Positions 1 to 7,474 of a stretch of DNA of 64,000 bases are shown here, piece by piece (within the stretch, counting starts at the first letter, position 1; each line of letters starts with the position of its first letter). Made by a program: the position numbers and the translations under genes. The notes under the pieces are model-generated. The model worked only from the letters and a program-made list of their open reading frames with translations, searched no databases and was not told where the DNA came from. The DNA is from Clostridioides difficile (GTDB lineage: Bacteria > Bacillota > Clostridia > Peptostreptococcales > Peptostreptococcaceae), in assembly GCA_024919175.1 (NCBI GenBank), contig CP103804.1, positions 992,001-1,056,000 on the forward strand. Direction: 5' to 3'.

Positions 1-83
1 CAATGCAAGGTTTAAAGTATGGAGTTGAAAATCGTGATAAAGGGGTAGAGTTTTATTTTATGATTCCAATTGATGATAAGTGA
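1..83 (+). CDS. C-terminal fragment of an unidentified protein
   Basis: The frame is open from the window edge and ends at TGA 81-83, giving about 26 residues that finish with GVEFYFMIPIDDK. The ending resembles the last beta strand of the ATPase domain of sensor histidine kinases (pattern G..F.F.IP), but the fragment is too short to assign a family. The gene begins outside the window. A strong hairpin terminator follows about 120 bases later. Confidence 0.45.
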   Translation, partial: MQGLKYGVENRDKGVEFYFMIPIDDK

Positions 84-203
84 GGAATAACTTACAAATC
101 GAGGAATAACATATAAATCATAAAATATGAAAGATAAAAATGGCTCATAAAAATGCCTACTAAAAAATTAATAAAAATCTTAATAAAAAGTATTTAATAA
201 AAA

Positions 204-238
204 GAGGCTATCTCAAAATAGAGATAAGCCTTTTTTTA
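204..238 (+). terminator. Rho-independent terminator
   Basis: The arm AGGCTATCTC (205-214) pairs with GAGATAAGCCT (221-231), with a one-base bulge and an AAAATA loop, and a run of seven T follows. It closes the transcript of the gene cut by the left edge and separates it from the ABC transporter operon. Confidence 0.8.
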
Positions 239-366
239 TTATTTCACTTCGATTTCACAAGAGAGACACCTTGACTTCACTTGATGTCAATAAAATAAGT
301 TAAAGAAATAAATGAAACATAACAACTAAGTAAAACTATTAATTAAAACAGAATGGAGGAGTATTT

Positions 367-495
367 GTGAAATGGTATATATGGTTAATTATTGTACTAA
401 TAGTTTTAATTTCTATTCCATTTAAAGTTAAGTTTATAAAATGGTGGGATAGACGACAAAAAGAAAAAAAGGATAAGGAGGATTATGACAGATGA
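367..495 (+). CDS. 42-residue single-pass membrane peptide leading an ABC exporter operon
   Basis: A GTG start at 367 is preceded by GGAGGAG (355-361) with 5-base spacing. The frame encodes 42 residues: a hydrophobic helix at residues 4-18 (YIWLIIVLIVLISIP), then a strongly basic and acidic cytoplasmic tail containing RRQKEKKDKE. Its TGA (493-495) overlaps the ATG (492-494) of the ABC ATPase gene as ATGA, so the two are probably translationally coupled. I do not recognise a family. By position it may be an accessory or assembly subunit of the transporter, or a leader that sets translation of the ATPase. The good ribosome site and stop-start overlap are the evidence that it is real. Confidence 0.6.
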   Translation: MKWYIWLIIVLIVLISIPFKVKFIKWWDRRQKEKKDKEDYDR

Positions 496-1337
496 TAAAA
501 GTCAAAGAGCTGACATTCTCTTATGGAAAAGATAAACAGATATTACAGGGGCTTGATTTTGATGTAAAAGAAGGTGAGATATTTGGATTTCTCGGGCCAA
601 ATGGTTCAGGAAAGTCAACAACACAAAAAATCTTGAATGGAGTTTTAAAAGGGTATGGTGGTCAAGTATCGCTTTTTGGCAAAGAAGTTGAAGCATATAC
701 AGAATCTTTATATCAAAAAATTGGTGTTCTATTTGAGTTCCCATATTTATATACAAATTTAAGTGCAATTGATAACCTTGAATATTTTTCATCCTTTTAT
801 CCTAAGAAGCAGAGAAGAGATATAAGTGAGCTTTTAGATTTATTAGAGTTTAAGAAAGAGTTTATAAATAAACCTGTATCATCTTATTCAAAAGGAATGA
901 AACAACGTATCAGCATGGCAAGGGCGTTAATAAGTAATCCAAGACTGTTGTTTTTAGATGAGCCTACTAGTGGGCTTGACCCATCTGGAGCTGTATTGTT
1001 TCGTAAAATTATTGAAGAGGAACGAAAAAAAGGAACAACTATATTTTTAACTACTCATAACATGTTGGATGCTGATTTAATGTGTAACAGAGTAGCTTTC
1101 ATTGCAGATGGTAAAATCATGGCAATAGATAGCCCTAAAAATTTAAAGGTGAAAAACAGTAATAATAAGGTTGAAGTTGAGTTTATATATCATGGGAAAC
1201 GAGAGAGTAAGAGTTTAGACATGGAAGAATTAGAATCTGGTATAACTTTTGAATATGATGAAATAGTGAGTATACATTCAAAAGAACCTACTTTAGAAGA
1301 GGTTTTTATTAAATATACAGGAAGGATGTTATATTGA
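492..1337 (+). CDS. ABC transporter ATP-binding protein (ABC-2 exporter type)
   Basis: The 281-residue cytoplasmic ATPase energises export with the two downstream permeases. Walker A is GPNGSGKST near residue 36, the signature region is YSKGMKQRISMARAL, Walker B is LLFLDEPTSGLDP and the switch histidine is in LTTHNM. The C-terminal 70 residues resemble the accessory region of antibiotic or bacteriocin exporter ATPases (CcmA/BcrA type). The start overlaps the stop of the 42-residue peptide, and AAGGAGG lies just upstream. The end overlaps the next gene, so four genes form one operon. The substrate cannot be read from sequence; multidrug, lantibiotic or signalling peptide export are all possible. 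Confidence 0.9.
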   Translation: MIKVKELTFSYGKDKQILQGLDFDVKEGEIFGFLGPNGSGKSTTQKILNGVLKGYGGQVSLFGKEVEAYTESLYQKIGVLFEFPYLYTNLSAIDNLEYFSSFYPKKQRRDISELLDLLEFKKEFINKPVSSYSKGMKQRISMARALISNPRLLFLDEPTSGLDPSGAVLFRKIIEEERKKGTTIFLTTHNMLDADLMCNRVAFIADGKIMAIDSPKNLKVKNSNNKVEVEFIYHGKRESKSLDMEELESGITFEYDEIVSIHSKEPTLEEVFIKYTGRMLY

Positions 1338-2365
1338 TGTATTCTAAATTTTTTACCTTAATGAAAAAAGATTTTTGGATGATTATTTATGGCAAATTCT
1401 TTATATTGGCATTTTCATCTCTCATACTTTATTCATGTTACATTAATTTTGGTTATATAAAATTTATGGATGAAGATTCCTATCACAATAGTGTTTATAT
1501 GTACAAACCAGAGAATACAAGTATGTATGAATCTCCATCAATTCATCCTGTTTCTTCTATTAATGAATTAAAATCAAAATTATCTGAAGATACAAATGCA
1601 GTTGGGATTGATGCTAGTGGGAATAAAGCAAATGTAATTTTGCATGAGAGTCTTGAAGGAATTGATAATTATAGGGCTGATTATGCATTGTCCTTGTTAT
1701 TATCAGAAAAAGATAATGATACAAAAATATCAAGAAAAAATGAAGTAATTCAAATCAATGGTGAAGATACATCTGAGATGAAACTTCGAAAAGAAATGAC
1801 TTGTGAGATTTTGTTCTTTGAAATTGTAGCTATTGGATTTTTAGGTATTGCTTCTTTACTGTTTAAAGAGAAACAAATGGGTGTAATACGTATCACAGGT
1901 ATTTTACCTGTAAAAAGAAGTCTTTTTATATTATCGAAAGTATCTATATTTCTGATATGTGACCTATGCTTTACAGTGCTTTTGTTAATAATTAATGTTG
2001 GATTTTTTGAAGGAATAAAAATACTCCCTCAAGTACTAGTTCAAACTGGAATTTTATCAATCATTATGTCTTTAATTGGATTTGGATGTTCAATGTTACT
2101 AAAGGACTTTAAACAATTTTCTCTTGTATATCTTTTAGTTGCTGTATTTATAACTACACCTGTGTTTTTGTCTGCAAATACATCTTTTGAAATAGGTTGG
2201 ATTAAATATCATCCTTTTTATCATGTTTATAGTGAGTTAAAAAATGCTTTTTTCATAAGTTTCTCAAGTGAAATTAATTATTTTATTGCATGTTCCTTGA
2301 CAATAATAGCTCTTTTTTTACTTGTTAAAAATGTTTTTGATAAAGAATTGATTAGGGAGGGATAG
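1337..2365 (+). CDS. ABC-2 type transporter permease, first subunit
   Basis: About 342 residues. One N-terminal membrane helix (around 20-42) is followed by an external loop of about 110 residues, then five further helices (around 158-178, 203-225, 230-256, 262-281, 315-334). This is the usual ABC-2 half-transporter plan. The frame can begin at TTG 1334 or ATG 1337. I chose the ATG, which overlaps the ATPase stop as TGATG, with GGAAGG upstream. The next permease starts on the last base of this gene. It is expected to form a heterodimeric channel with that second permease. Confidence 0.82.
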   Translation: MYSKFFTLMKKDFWMIIYGKFFILAFSSLILYSCYINFGYIKFMDEDSYHNSVYMYKPENTSMYESPSIHPVSSINELKSKLSEDTNAVGIDASGNKANVILHESLEGIDNYRADYALSLLLSEKDNDTKISRKNEVIQINGEDTSEMKLRKEMTCEILFFEIVAIGFLGIASLLFKEKQMGVIRITGILPVKRSLFILSKVSIFLICDLCFTVLLLIINVGFFEGIKILPQVLVQTGILSIIMSLIGFGCSMLLKDFKQFSLVYLLVAVFITTPVFLSANTSFEIGWIKYHPFYHVYSELKNAFFISFSSEINYFIACSLTIIALFLLVKNVFDKELIREG

Positions 2366-3381
2366 TGTTGATAGGATTAAGATATCAGTTGAAGAGTATA
2401 AGAAAAGATAAAATGTGCATAATTTCCTTCTTTTTACCAATTGTTATGGCTGTTTTAATAAATATTGTTGGAACTGTTGACATGTCTTCAATAGGTGAGT
2501 TGCAATTTGGTATAGTAAAAAACACGCTTTCTACACAAACAGAACAATGGCTAAGTAGATATGGGTCAGTAAAACAATATCAAACTGAGAATCATTTAAT
2601 AAGTGAAGTTAAAAATATCAAAACAAGTACAATAGGAGTTGTTAGTAATGGAGAGGGAATTCAAACTATAGTTTATGGAAATGAGATTAATGCTATAAAA
2701 AATGTAGCAAAGATGTTACCTAAAATTTTTAGATTAGAAGGAAATTTAGAAAATACTGAGATTACAATATTACCTCAAGACAATATGTTAAAAGAATTTC
2801 AAAATATTTTTATTGCTATGATTCTAATTACAGCTATGTTTATGGGATGTACTTTTAATGCAATGAATATCATATCTGAAAAAGAGGATGGAATTTCATT
2901 TATCAATGAAATCTTGCCACAAACTAGGAGCCAATATATTATTCAGAAAATATTTATAGGTTTTTTATGTGGGTGTTTATCTTCAATTGTAACTGTATTT
3001 ATATGTCTAAGAATTTCAGTATTAGATATGGTAATGATGTTGTTACTTATCATATTCTCTACGTTTATATCATCACTAATAGGTTTATTTATTGGTAAAT
3101 TATCAGAAGGTCTTATGGTGGGGATTATTTATATTAAGTTAATAATGATTTTATTTATAGGAGCTCCATTACTTGTATATCTTTTAGGAGTTGATATTAG
3201 AGGAGTAGGAAATTTATGTTATATAATGCCATCAATAGCAACATTTAAAGGAATTATGGAAATTATTGAGGGAAATATTACTGTTGTAAAAGAAGTTGTA
3301 ATTTTAGCTATACATTGTATTGTATGGTTTCTGTTGTATATGACTTTAGATAAGAAAAGAAATCTATTTTTTAGTAGATAA
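2365..3381 (+). CDS. ABC-2 type transporter permease, second subunit
   Basis: A 338-residue membrane protein starting with GTG at 2365, which overlaps the previous TAG by one base and has AGGGAGG upstream. The topology matches its neighbour: a helix at about 19-40, a large external domain up to about residue 148, then five helices to the C terminus. The cytoplasmic ISEKEDGI segment after the second helix is common in ABC-2 permeases, where it contacts the ATPase. It is the last gene of the operon; the following 240 bases hold no convincing terminator, only short repeats built on agatagac. Confidence 0.82.
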   Translation: MLIGLRYQLKSIRKDKMCIISFFLPIVMAVLINIVGTVDMSSIGELQFGIVKNTLSTQTEQWLSRYGSVKQYQTENHLISEVKNIKTSTIGVVSNGEGIQTIVYGNEINAIKNVAKMLPKIFRLEGNLENTEITILPQDNMLKEFQNIFIAMILITAMFMGCTFNAMNIISEKEDGISFINEILPQTRSQYIIQKIFIGFLCGCLSSIVTVFICLRISVLDMVMMLLLIIFSTFISSLIGLFIGKLSEGLMVGIIYIKLIMILFIGAPLLVYLLGVDIRGVGNLCYIMPSIATFKGIMEIIEGNITVVKEVVILAIHCIVWFLLYMTLDKKRNLFFSR

Positions 3382-3622
3382 CAAAATATAATTGCTTGAT
3401 ATACTTTGATTATATGTTTATTATATGATTAAGATAGATAATTTTATTACAAAAGATAGATAGACGATTAAAGTAGATAGACTATTTGATTATAAAGAAT
3501 TATGATATGTAAAAATATCCCATCAAAATGATTTTTTATAATGATGTTGTACAAAATCTTCATGATTCCAATAATTAAGGTTATTCAAGAATTAAGAATA
3601 TTGTAGAAAGGAATAATGCGTT

Positions 3623-4039
3623 ATGAAAATGCCCAATAAGATTGAAAATATTATGCTTGCTCCTTGTGGTATGAATTGTAAAGTATGTTATAAACACTGC
3701 TATTCAAAGAAAGCTTGTCAGGGATGCTATGTAAGTGATTTGGGGAAACCAGAACATTGCAGAAAGTGTAAGATAAAAGAGTGTGCAAAGACAGAAAATA
3801 TTACATATTGTTTTGAGTGCGAAAAATTTCCATGTAAATTAGTTAAAAACTTGGAAAAGAGTTACAATAAAAGATACAAAGAAAGCCTTATAAAAAATAG
3901 CCTTTTAGCTAAAGAGTATGGAATAAACACTTTGATGGAAGAAGAATTAAAAAAATGGACTTGTATTTATTGTGGTGGCATTATTTCTTTACATGACTCT
4001 GAATGTTCTGAGTGTCATGCTAAAAAGGAATCAAAATAA
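3623..4039 (+). CDS. DUF3795 cysteine-rich protein
   Basis: A 138-residue cytosolic protein with about 17 cysteines. The N-terminal APCGMNCKVC, the QGC, HCRKCKIKEC and YCFECEKFPCK blocks are typical of the DUF3795 family of small zinc- or metal-binding proteins. A separate C-terminal CIYCGG...SECH segment (residues about 114-133) looks like a short zinc ribbon. ATG 3623 is preceded by AAAGGAA with about 10-base spacing; ATG 3629 is the alternative. The gene stands alone, convergent with the MFS gene. The function of the family is unknown. Confidence 0.75.
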   Translation: MKMPNKIENIMLAPCGMNCKVCYKHCYSKKACQGCYVSDLGKPEHCRKCKIKECAKTENITYCFECEKFPCKLVKNLEKSYNKRYKESLIKNSLLAKEYGINTLMEEELKKWTCIYCGGIISLHDSECSECHAKKESK

Positions 4040-4066
4040 TAATAAGCTTATTGGCATATTACTTTT

Positions 4067-4116
4067 CTCCGTTTCATTTAATTCTTGATGCAAATGAAGA
4101 TATAAATGAAACGGAG
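4067..4116. repeat. Perfect 14-bp inverted repeat between convergent genes
   Basis: CTCCGTTTCATTTA (4067-4080) and its exact complement TAAATGAAACGGAG (4103-4116) are separated by 22 bases. It lies between the convergent DUF3795 and MFS genes, where a bidirectional terminator would be expected, but neither strand shows a T-run after the stem. Confidence 0.7.
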
Positions 4117-4217
4117 GTATATAAAATTTGAGCTAGACTAATTAAAACCATCTTAGTGATTAAAACTATCTTAGTGTATTATGCATAAAAAGCAAAATAG
4201 AACAGTTAAAATTACCC

Positions 4218-4280
4218 TAGTATATTACTTAGCTTCTTTAGTGTATTACTTAATTTCTCTAGTATATTACTTAATTTCTT
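4218..4280. repeat. Three 21-bp tandem repeats overlapping the MFS stop codon
   Basis: Units 4218-4238, 4239-4259 and 4260-4280 share the pattern TAGTRTATTACTTARYTTCTY. The third unit contains the last codons and the stop of the minus-strand MFS gene, so the array looks like repeated duplication of that 3' end. Shorter related pieces (cttagtg.atta) precede it at about 4150-4180. Confidence 0.8.
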
Positions 4281-5517
4281 TTGATTTAAAGATACCTTGC
4301 TTGTAAAACTGTCTTGAGTAAGGAATAGATAAAGCAAAAAATGCAATTATTATGCCTGAAACAATAATCAAGCTGTTAATAGATACTATATCAGCAAGCG
4401 GCCCAAAGATTACCATTCCAAGAGGTATAAAACCAGTATATATAATAATAGATAATCCCAATACACGACCTTGCATTTCTGGTACTACATGTTCTTGCAA
4501 CATGGTCATAGTTGCTGCTTGAATAATTGGAATTGAAAAACTTGTAAAAAACATGAATATAAAAAATTGCCAAGCTTGTGTAACAGAACCCAAAATAATA
4601 GAAAAGACAGCGTAAGAAAACATTGACAAGAAAAATGTCTTATTTCGATTTTTAAATCCACCAAATATTCCTATAACTAATCCACCTAAAACCATACCTG
4701 CAAAGCCAATCATTTCAATAATAGATAGATATACATAGCCATTACCAAATGTACGCTCAATCAATAATCCGATAAGAAAGCCTGATGGAACACAAAGAAA
4801 AATAAAAGCTCCATAAGTAAGAACTATTTTTCTAATAAATTTATCCGAAAAAGAGTATTTTATCCCAGATATCATATCAGTTAAAAATGATACTTTTTCA
4901 GTTTGTTTTACTATATTATGTTTAGGAACTTTGATAAAGCAGAGTAATACAATAGCAATAATTGCAGTAATAATATCAATTAAAAGTACTTGCGATATCT
5001 TATTACTCAAACCAAGGATTGCTGCGGCTACAGCAGGAACTATAAATTGTACTATAGATTGAAGACTACCATTTATACCATTAAAACGCATTAAGTGTTC
5101 TTCTGGTACAAGCTGAGGAATCATTGCACTTACGGCAGGTGTCTGTACACCACTTCCTAGAGAACGAATAATGGATACGACTGCAATTGCAATTAATTCA
5201 CTTTCTCCTCTAATTCCTGATATCATAAGAAGAAGAAGTACCAGTGTAGAAGCAGCGATTATGGCATCAGATACAATGATGAGTATTTTTCGATTATAGT
5301 AATCTGCCCATACGCCCGCAAAAAAAGATATTAGCATTTGTGGTATGAAGGAGCATACAGTTAAAATTGTTACCCATATGCCCGATGATGTTTGAAGTGT
5401 GATATACCATATCATTGCCATCTGTACAAGTGATGAACCAAATAGGGAAATATATTGGCTCACTAAAAAGGTAATGATTTTTTTCTTCCATGTAAAATGA
5501 GTATTTTTGTTTTCCAT
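4267..5517 (-). CDS. MFS efflux transporter (DHA3 / macrolide-efflux type)
   Basis: About 416 residues with some 12 membrane helices. The segment QMAMIWYITLQTSSG in the first helices, the early FFAGVWADYYNRKILII loop (the MFS motif A position, G..AD...R) and the second-half GFKNRNK are typical of the DHA3 drug:H+ antiporter group that includes Mef macrolide pumps. The frame extends upstream to 5580, but ATG 5517 has AGGAGGAAT directly upstream, so I use it. The regulator just upstream carries two MerR domains, and both genes have a copy of the same operator-like element. This points to inducible drug efflux; the substrate is unknown. Confidence 0.85.
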   Translation of the reverse strand: MENKNTHFTWKKKIITFLVSQYISLFGSSLVQMAMIWYITLQTSSGIWVTILTVCSFIPQMLISFFAGVWADYYNRKILIIVSDAIIAASTLVLLLLMISGIRGESELIAIAVVSIIRSLGSGVQTPAVSAMIPQLVPEEHLMRFNGINGSLQSIVQFIVPAVAAAILGLSNKISQVLLIDIITAIIAIVLLCFIKVPKHNIVKQTEKVSFLTDMISGIKYSFSDKFIRKIVLTYGAFIFLCVPSGFLIGLLIERTFGNGYVYLSIIEMIGFAGMVLGGLVIGIFGGFKNRNKTFFLSMFSYAVFSIILGSVTQAWQFFIFMFFTSFSIPIIQAATMTMLQEHVVPEMQGRVLGLSIIIYTGFIPLGMVIFGPLADIVSINSLIIVSGIIIAFFALSIPYSRQFYKQGIFKSKEIK

Positions 5518-5528
5518 TCTATTCCTCC

Positions 5529-5581
5529 TTTGATTTGTGTGTTTAATTTTTCTTGCTCTTAAGAATAACACACAAATCAAA
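5529..5581 (-). promoter_or_regulatory. 15-bp inverted repeat in the MFS leader
   Basis: TTTGATTTGTGTGTT (5529-5543) is matched exactly by AACACACAAATCAAA (5567-5581), with 23 bases between. It sits between the presumed promoter and the ribosome binding site of the MFS gene. It could fold as a leader hairpin or act as an operator. Confidence 0.6.
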
Positions 5582-5604
5582 GTATGGAGTTAGAGTGGAG
5601 GGTT
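5578..5604 (-). promoter_or_regulatory. MerR-type operator, copy upstream of the MFS gene
   Basis: Read on the minus strand the element is AACCCTCCACTCTAACTCCA followed by TACTTTG. Nearly the same element lies upstream of the merR-like gene at 6403-6429 (24 of 27 positions equal). TTTTCC and CATACT can be placed 19 bases apart around it, the long spacer that MerR-family activators need. It overlaps the stop codon of the regulator. Confidence 0.6.
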
Positions 5605-6349
5605 AGGAAAATTGCCCTTTCATGCTTTGAAGATGAGATTTCATTGCTTTTGCGTTGTGTTCTGCCTCTTTCAATGAAGTTATCAATTTATCACATACTG
5701 AGATAATTTCATCGTCATCTTTTGGAGTGTCAATAACGGTTTTAATATTAGCTTTGGGATTACAAGACAAAGCATTTAACATTCTTAAAATAGCTGAAAG
5801 AGAGTAGTTTGCAGAGCGTAATGAATTAATAATTTTAAGTCGCTTTATATCTTCGTCAGTATATACACGATAACCATTTTGTTTTCTTTTTACTTTTAAC
5901 AACCCGTTCATTTCCCAATTTCTTAAAGTGTCTATTGTAACATTTAAGTAGTTTGCGGTTTCTTTTCTAGTTAAAAACAACTTGTCTGTTTCTTGTGTGT
6001 TTCCATTTAAAATTTCTGTAACAATAGTAATTGCTTCCTCAGCATTTGATTTCTCTATTTTTAATTGTTGTAAGTAGTGGCTCACAAGACAAATAGCTTT
6101 GTCAAAATCCTTATTTGCGGATGTTCTGACAATGTTAACTGCATTTTTTCTCAATCCTCTTTGTGTGACTTCAATTTTTAAGGCTGTACGAGCAAATTTA
6201 AATTGCTCTATATGAAAATCGTTAAAGATACGGTATCCATTAGGACTACGTTTGGGTCTAGGTATTAGTTCAAGTTCTTCATATAAACGTACTGTATTAG
6301 GATGTATACCAATCAAATCTGCTATTTCTGATGTCGTGTAGGTATTCAT
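5603..6349 (-). CDS. Transcriptional regulator with two MerR DNA-binding domains
   Basis: 248 residues, about twice the size of a minimal MerR regulator. The first winged-helix domain (about 3-75) has YTTSEIADLIGIHPNTVRLYEE and NGYRIF. A second complete one (about 124-195) has LTRKETANYLNVTIDTLRNWE, NGYRVYTDEDIKRL and a short MerR dimerisation-like helix. The C-terminal 45 residues are helical and hydrophilic with no recognisable ligand domain. The gene precedes the MFS pump on the same strand. Copies of one operator-like element before each gene suggest autoregulation and control of the pump. Whether one chain binds both half sites of an operator cannot be told from sequence. Confidence 0.82.
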   Translation of the reverse strand: MNTYTTSEIADLIGIHPNTVRLYEELELIPRPKRSPNGYRIFNDFHIEQFKFARTALKIEVTQRGLRKNAVNIVRTSANKDFDKAICLVSHYLQQLKIEKSNAEEAITIVTEILNGNTQETDKLFLTRKETANYLNVTIDTLRNWEMNGLLKVKRKQNGYRVYTDEDIKRLKIINSLRSANYSLSAILRMLNALSCNPKANIKTVIDTPKDDDEIISVCDKLITSLKEAEHNAKAMKSHLQSMKGQFS

Positions 6350-6402
6350 TTATATTCAACTCCTCTTGTGTGTATATAGCATCAACAATAATATCACTAA
6401 AC

Positions 6403-6429
6403 CAAAGTCTGGTGTTATAGTGGAGGGTT
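6403..6429 (-). promoter_or_regulatory. MerR-type operator, copy upstream of the double-MerR gene
   Basis: The minus strand reads AACCCTCCACTATAACACCA followed by GACTTTG, matching the copy at 5578-5604. It lies 54 bases upstream of the start codon. TTATAA and CAGACT flank it with a 19-base spacer, again the MerR promoter layout. Confidence 0.6.
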
Positions 6430-6451
6430 GTTATAATCATTCTATATACAA

Positions 6452-7474
6452 CTATTCTATTATAGAAGTAAGTATATATTTTTTAATAAACTGCCATCTA
6501 TCACGAGGTTTAAAAACTATCTTAGATGGTATTGCTATGACCAAATCATACTTTGGTATACAACATATAGCATTTCCTCCAGCTCCCATTGCTGAGTACC
6601 AAAGGACTCCATCTTCTTCACATAACCACCATAGATAACCATACTCATTGGAATTCATTTTAGTTGATTCTTCAATCCATGATTTAGATATAATACTTTT
6701 ATTATTCCAAATACCATCATTTAAATACAGAGAACCAAATCGTAACATATCTCTAGCACTCAATGTAAGTCCCCAGCCACCTGTAGAATTACCTTGTCTG
6801 TCTTTTGCCCAACCTTTAAGATTTTTTCCAAATAAATCTTCAAAGCCAAAATTTTTTATATCATAATCTGGTATTTCTCTCATACCAATAGGTTTGAATA
6901 GGTGTTCATTAGCAAATTCACGAGCACACTTTCCTGTAGTATTCGTAATAATAGCTGAAAGTAGGTGAACTCCAGCTGAAGAATATTTGAAAGTTCCAAT
7001 ATTTTTATTCTGACCAAGTTGATTTAGGGTGTATTTTACCCAATCTCGTTGCTTAGAAAGTCTCTCTAATGACTCAGTTGTATTTTTAAAAGGGTATGGT
7101 GCAGTCATTGTAAGTAAATGACGTATAGTTACTGCTTTTTTGTATATATCAGCAGGGTTACAAGTGTATTCAGGGAAAAAATCAACAACTTTTTGCTCAA
7201 CATCCTTTATATAGCCTTTGTCTATCGCGATACCAATTAGAGCTGATATAATACTTTTTGTGACAGATGCAACGTGAAAAGTATCGTTGGCATTGTAACC
7301 ATTATAATATTTCTCAAAGACGACATTTCCTCTTCTTGCTATAATTATTCCGTTTATGTTACTGTATTGTGAGATTATCAAAGGTTCAAGTTGTGAAAGT
7401 TTTTTTGAATCCATTCCAACACTTGAGGGGTCTATATTTTCAAAATTCAAATCTAAGCAGTAGTCCTTATTCAC
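6452..7474 (-). CDS. Serine hydrolase of the class C beta-lactamase / esterase family
   Basis: 340 residues. The catalytic S-x-x-K is SVTK at residues 70-73, the second motif is YSS at 164-166 (FKYSSAG), and the C-terminal YSAMGAGGN sits where the third motif is expected. No signal peptide is visible, so it acts in the cytosol, unlike secreted beta-lactamases. EstB-like esterases and peptidase-like relatives share this plan. It starts with GTG, which overlaps the stop of the UvrA-like gene by one base, and has GGGAGG upstream, so the two are cotranscribed. The substrate is unknown; beta-lactam resistance should not be assumed. Confidence 0.8.
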   Translation of the reverse strand: MNKDYCLDLNFENIDPSSVGMDSKKLSQLEPLIISQYSNINGIIIARRGNVVFEKYYNGYNANDTFHVASVTKSIISALIGIAIDKGYIKDVEQKVVDFFPEYTCNPADIYKKAVTIRHLLTMTAPYPFKNTTESLERLSKQRDWVKYTLNQLGQNKNIGTFKYSSAGVHLLSAIITNTTGKCAREFANEHLFKPIGMREIPDYDIKNFGFEDLFGKNLKGWAKDRQGNSTGGWGLTLSARDMLRFGSLYLNDGIWNNKSIISKSWIEESTKMNSNEYGYLWWLCEEDGVLWYSAMGAGGNAICCIPKYDLVIAIPSKIVFKPRDRWQFIKKYILTSIIE

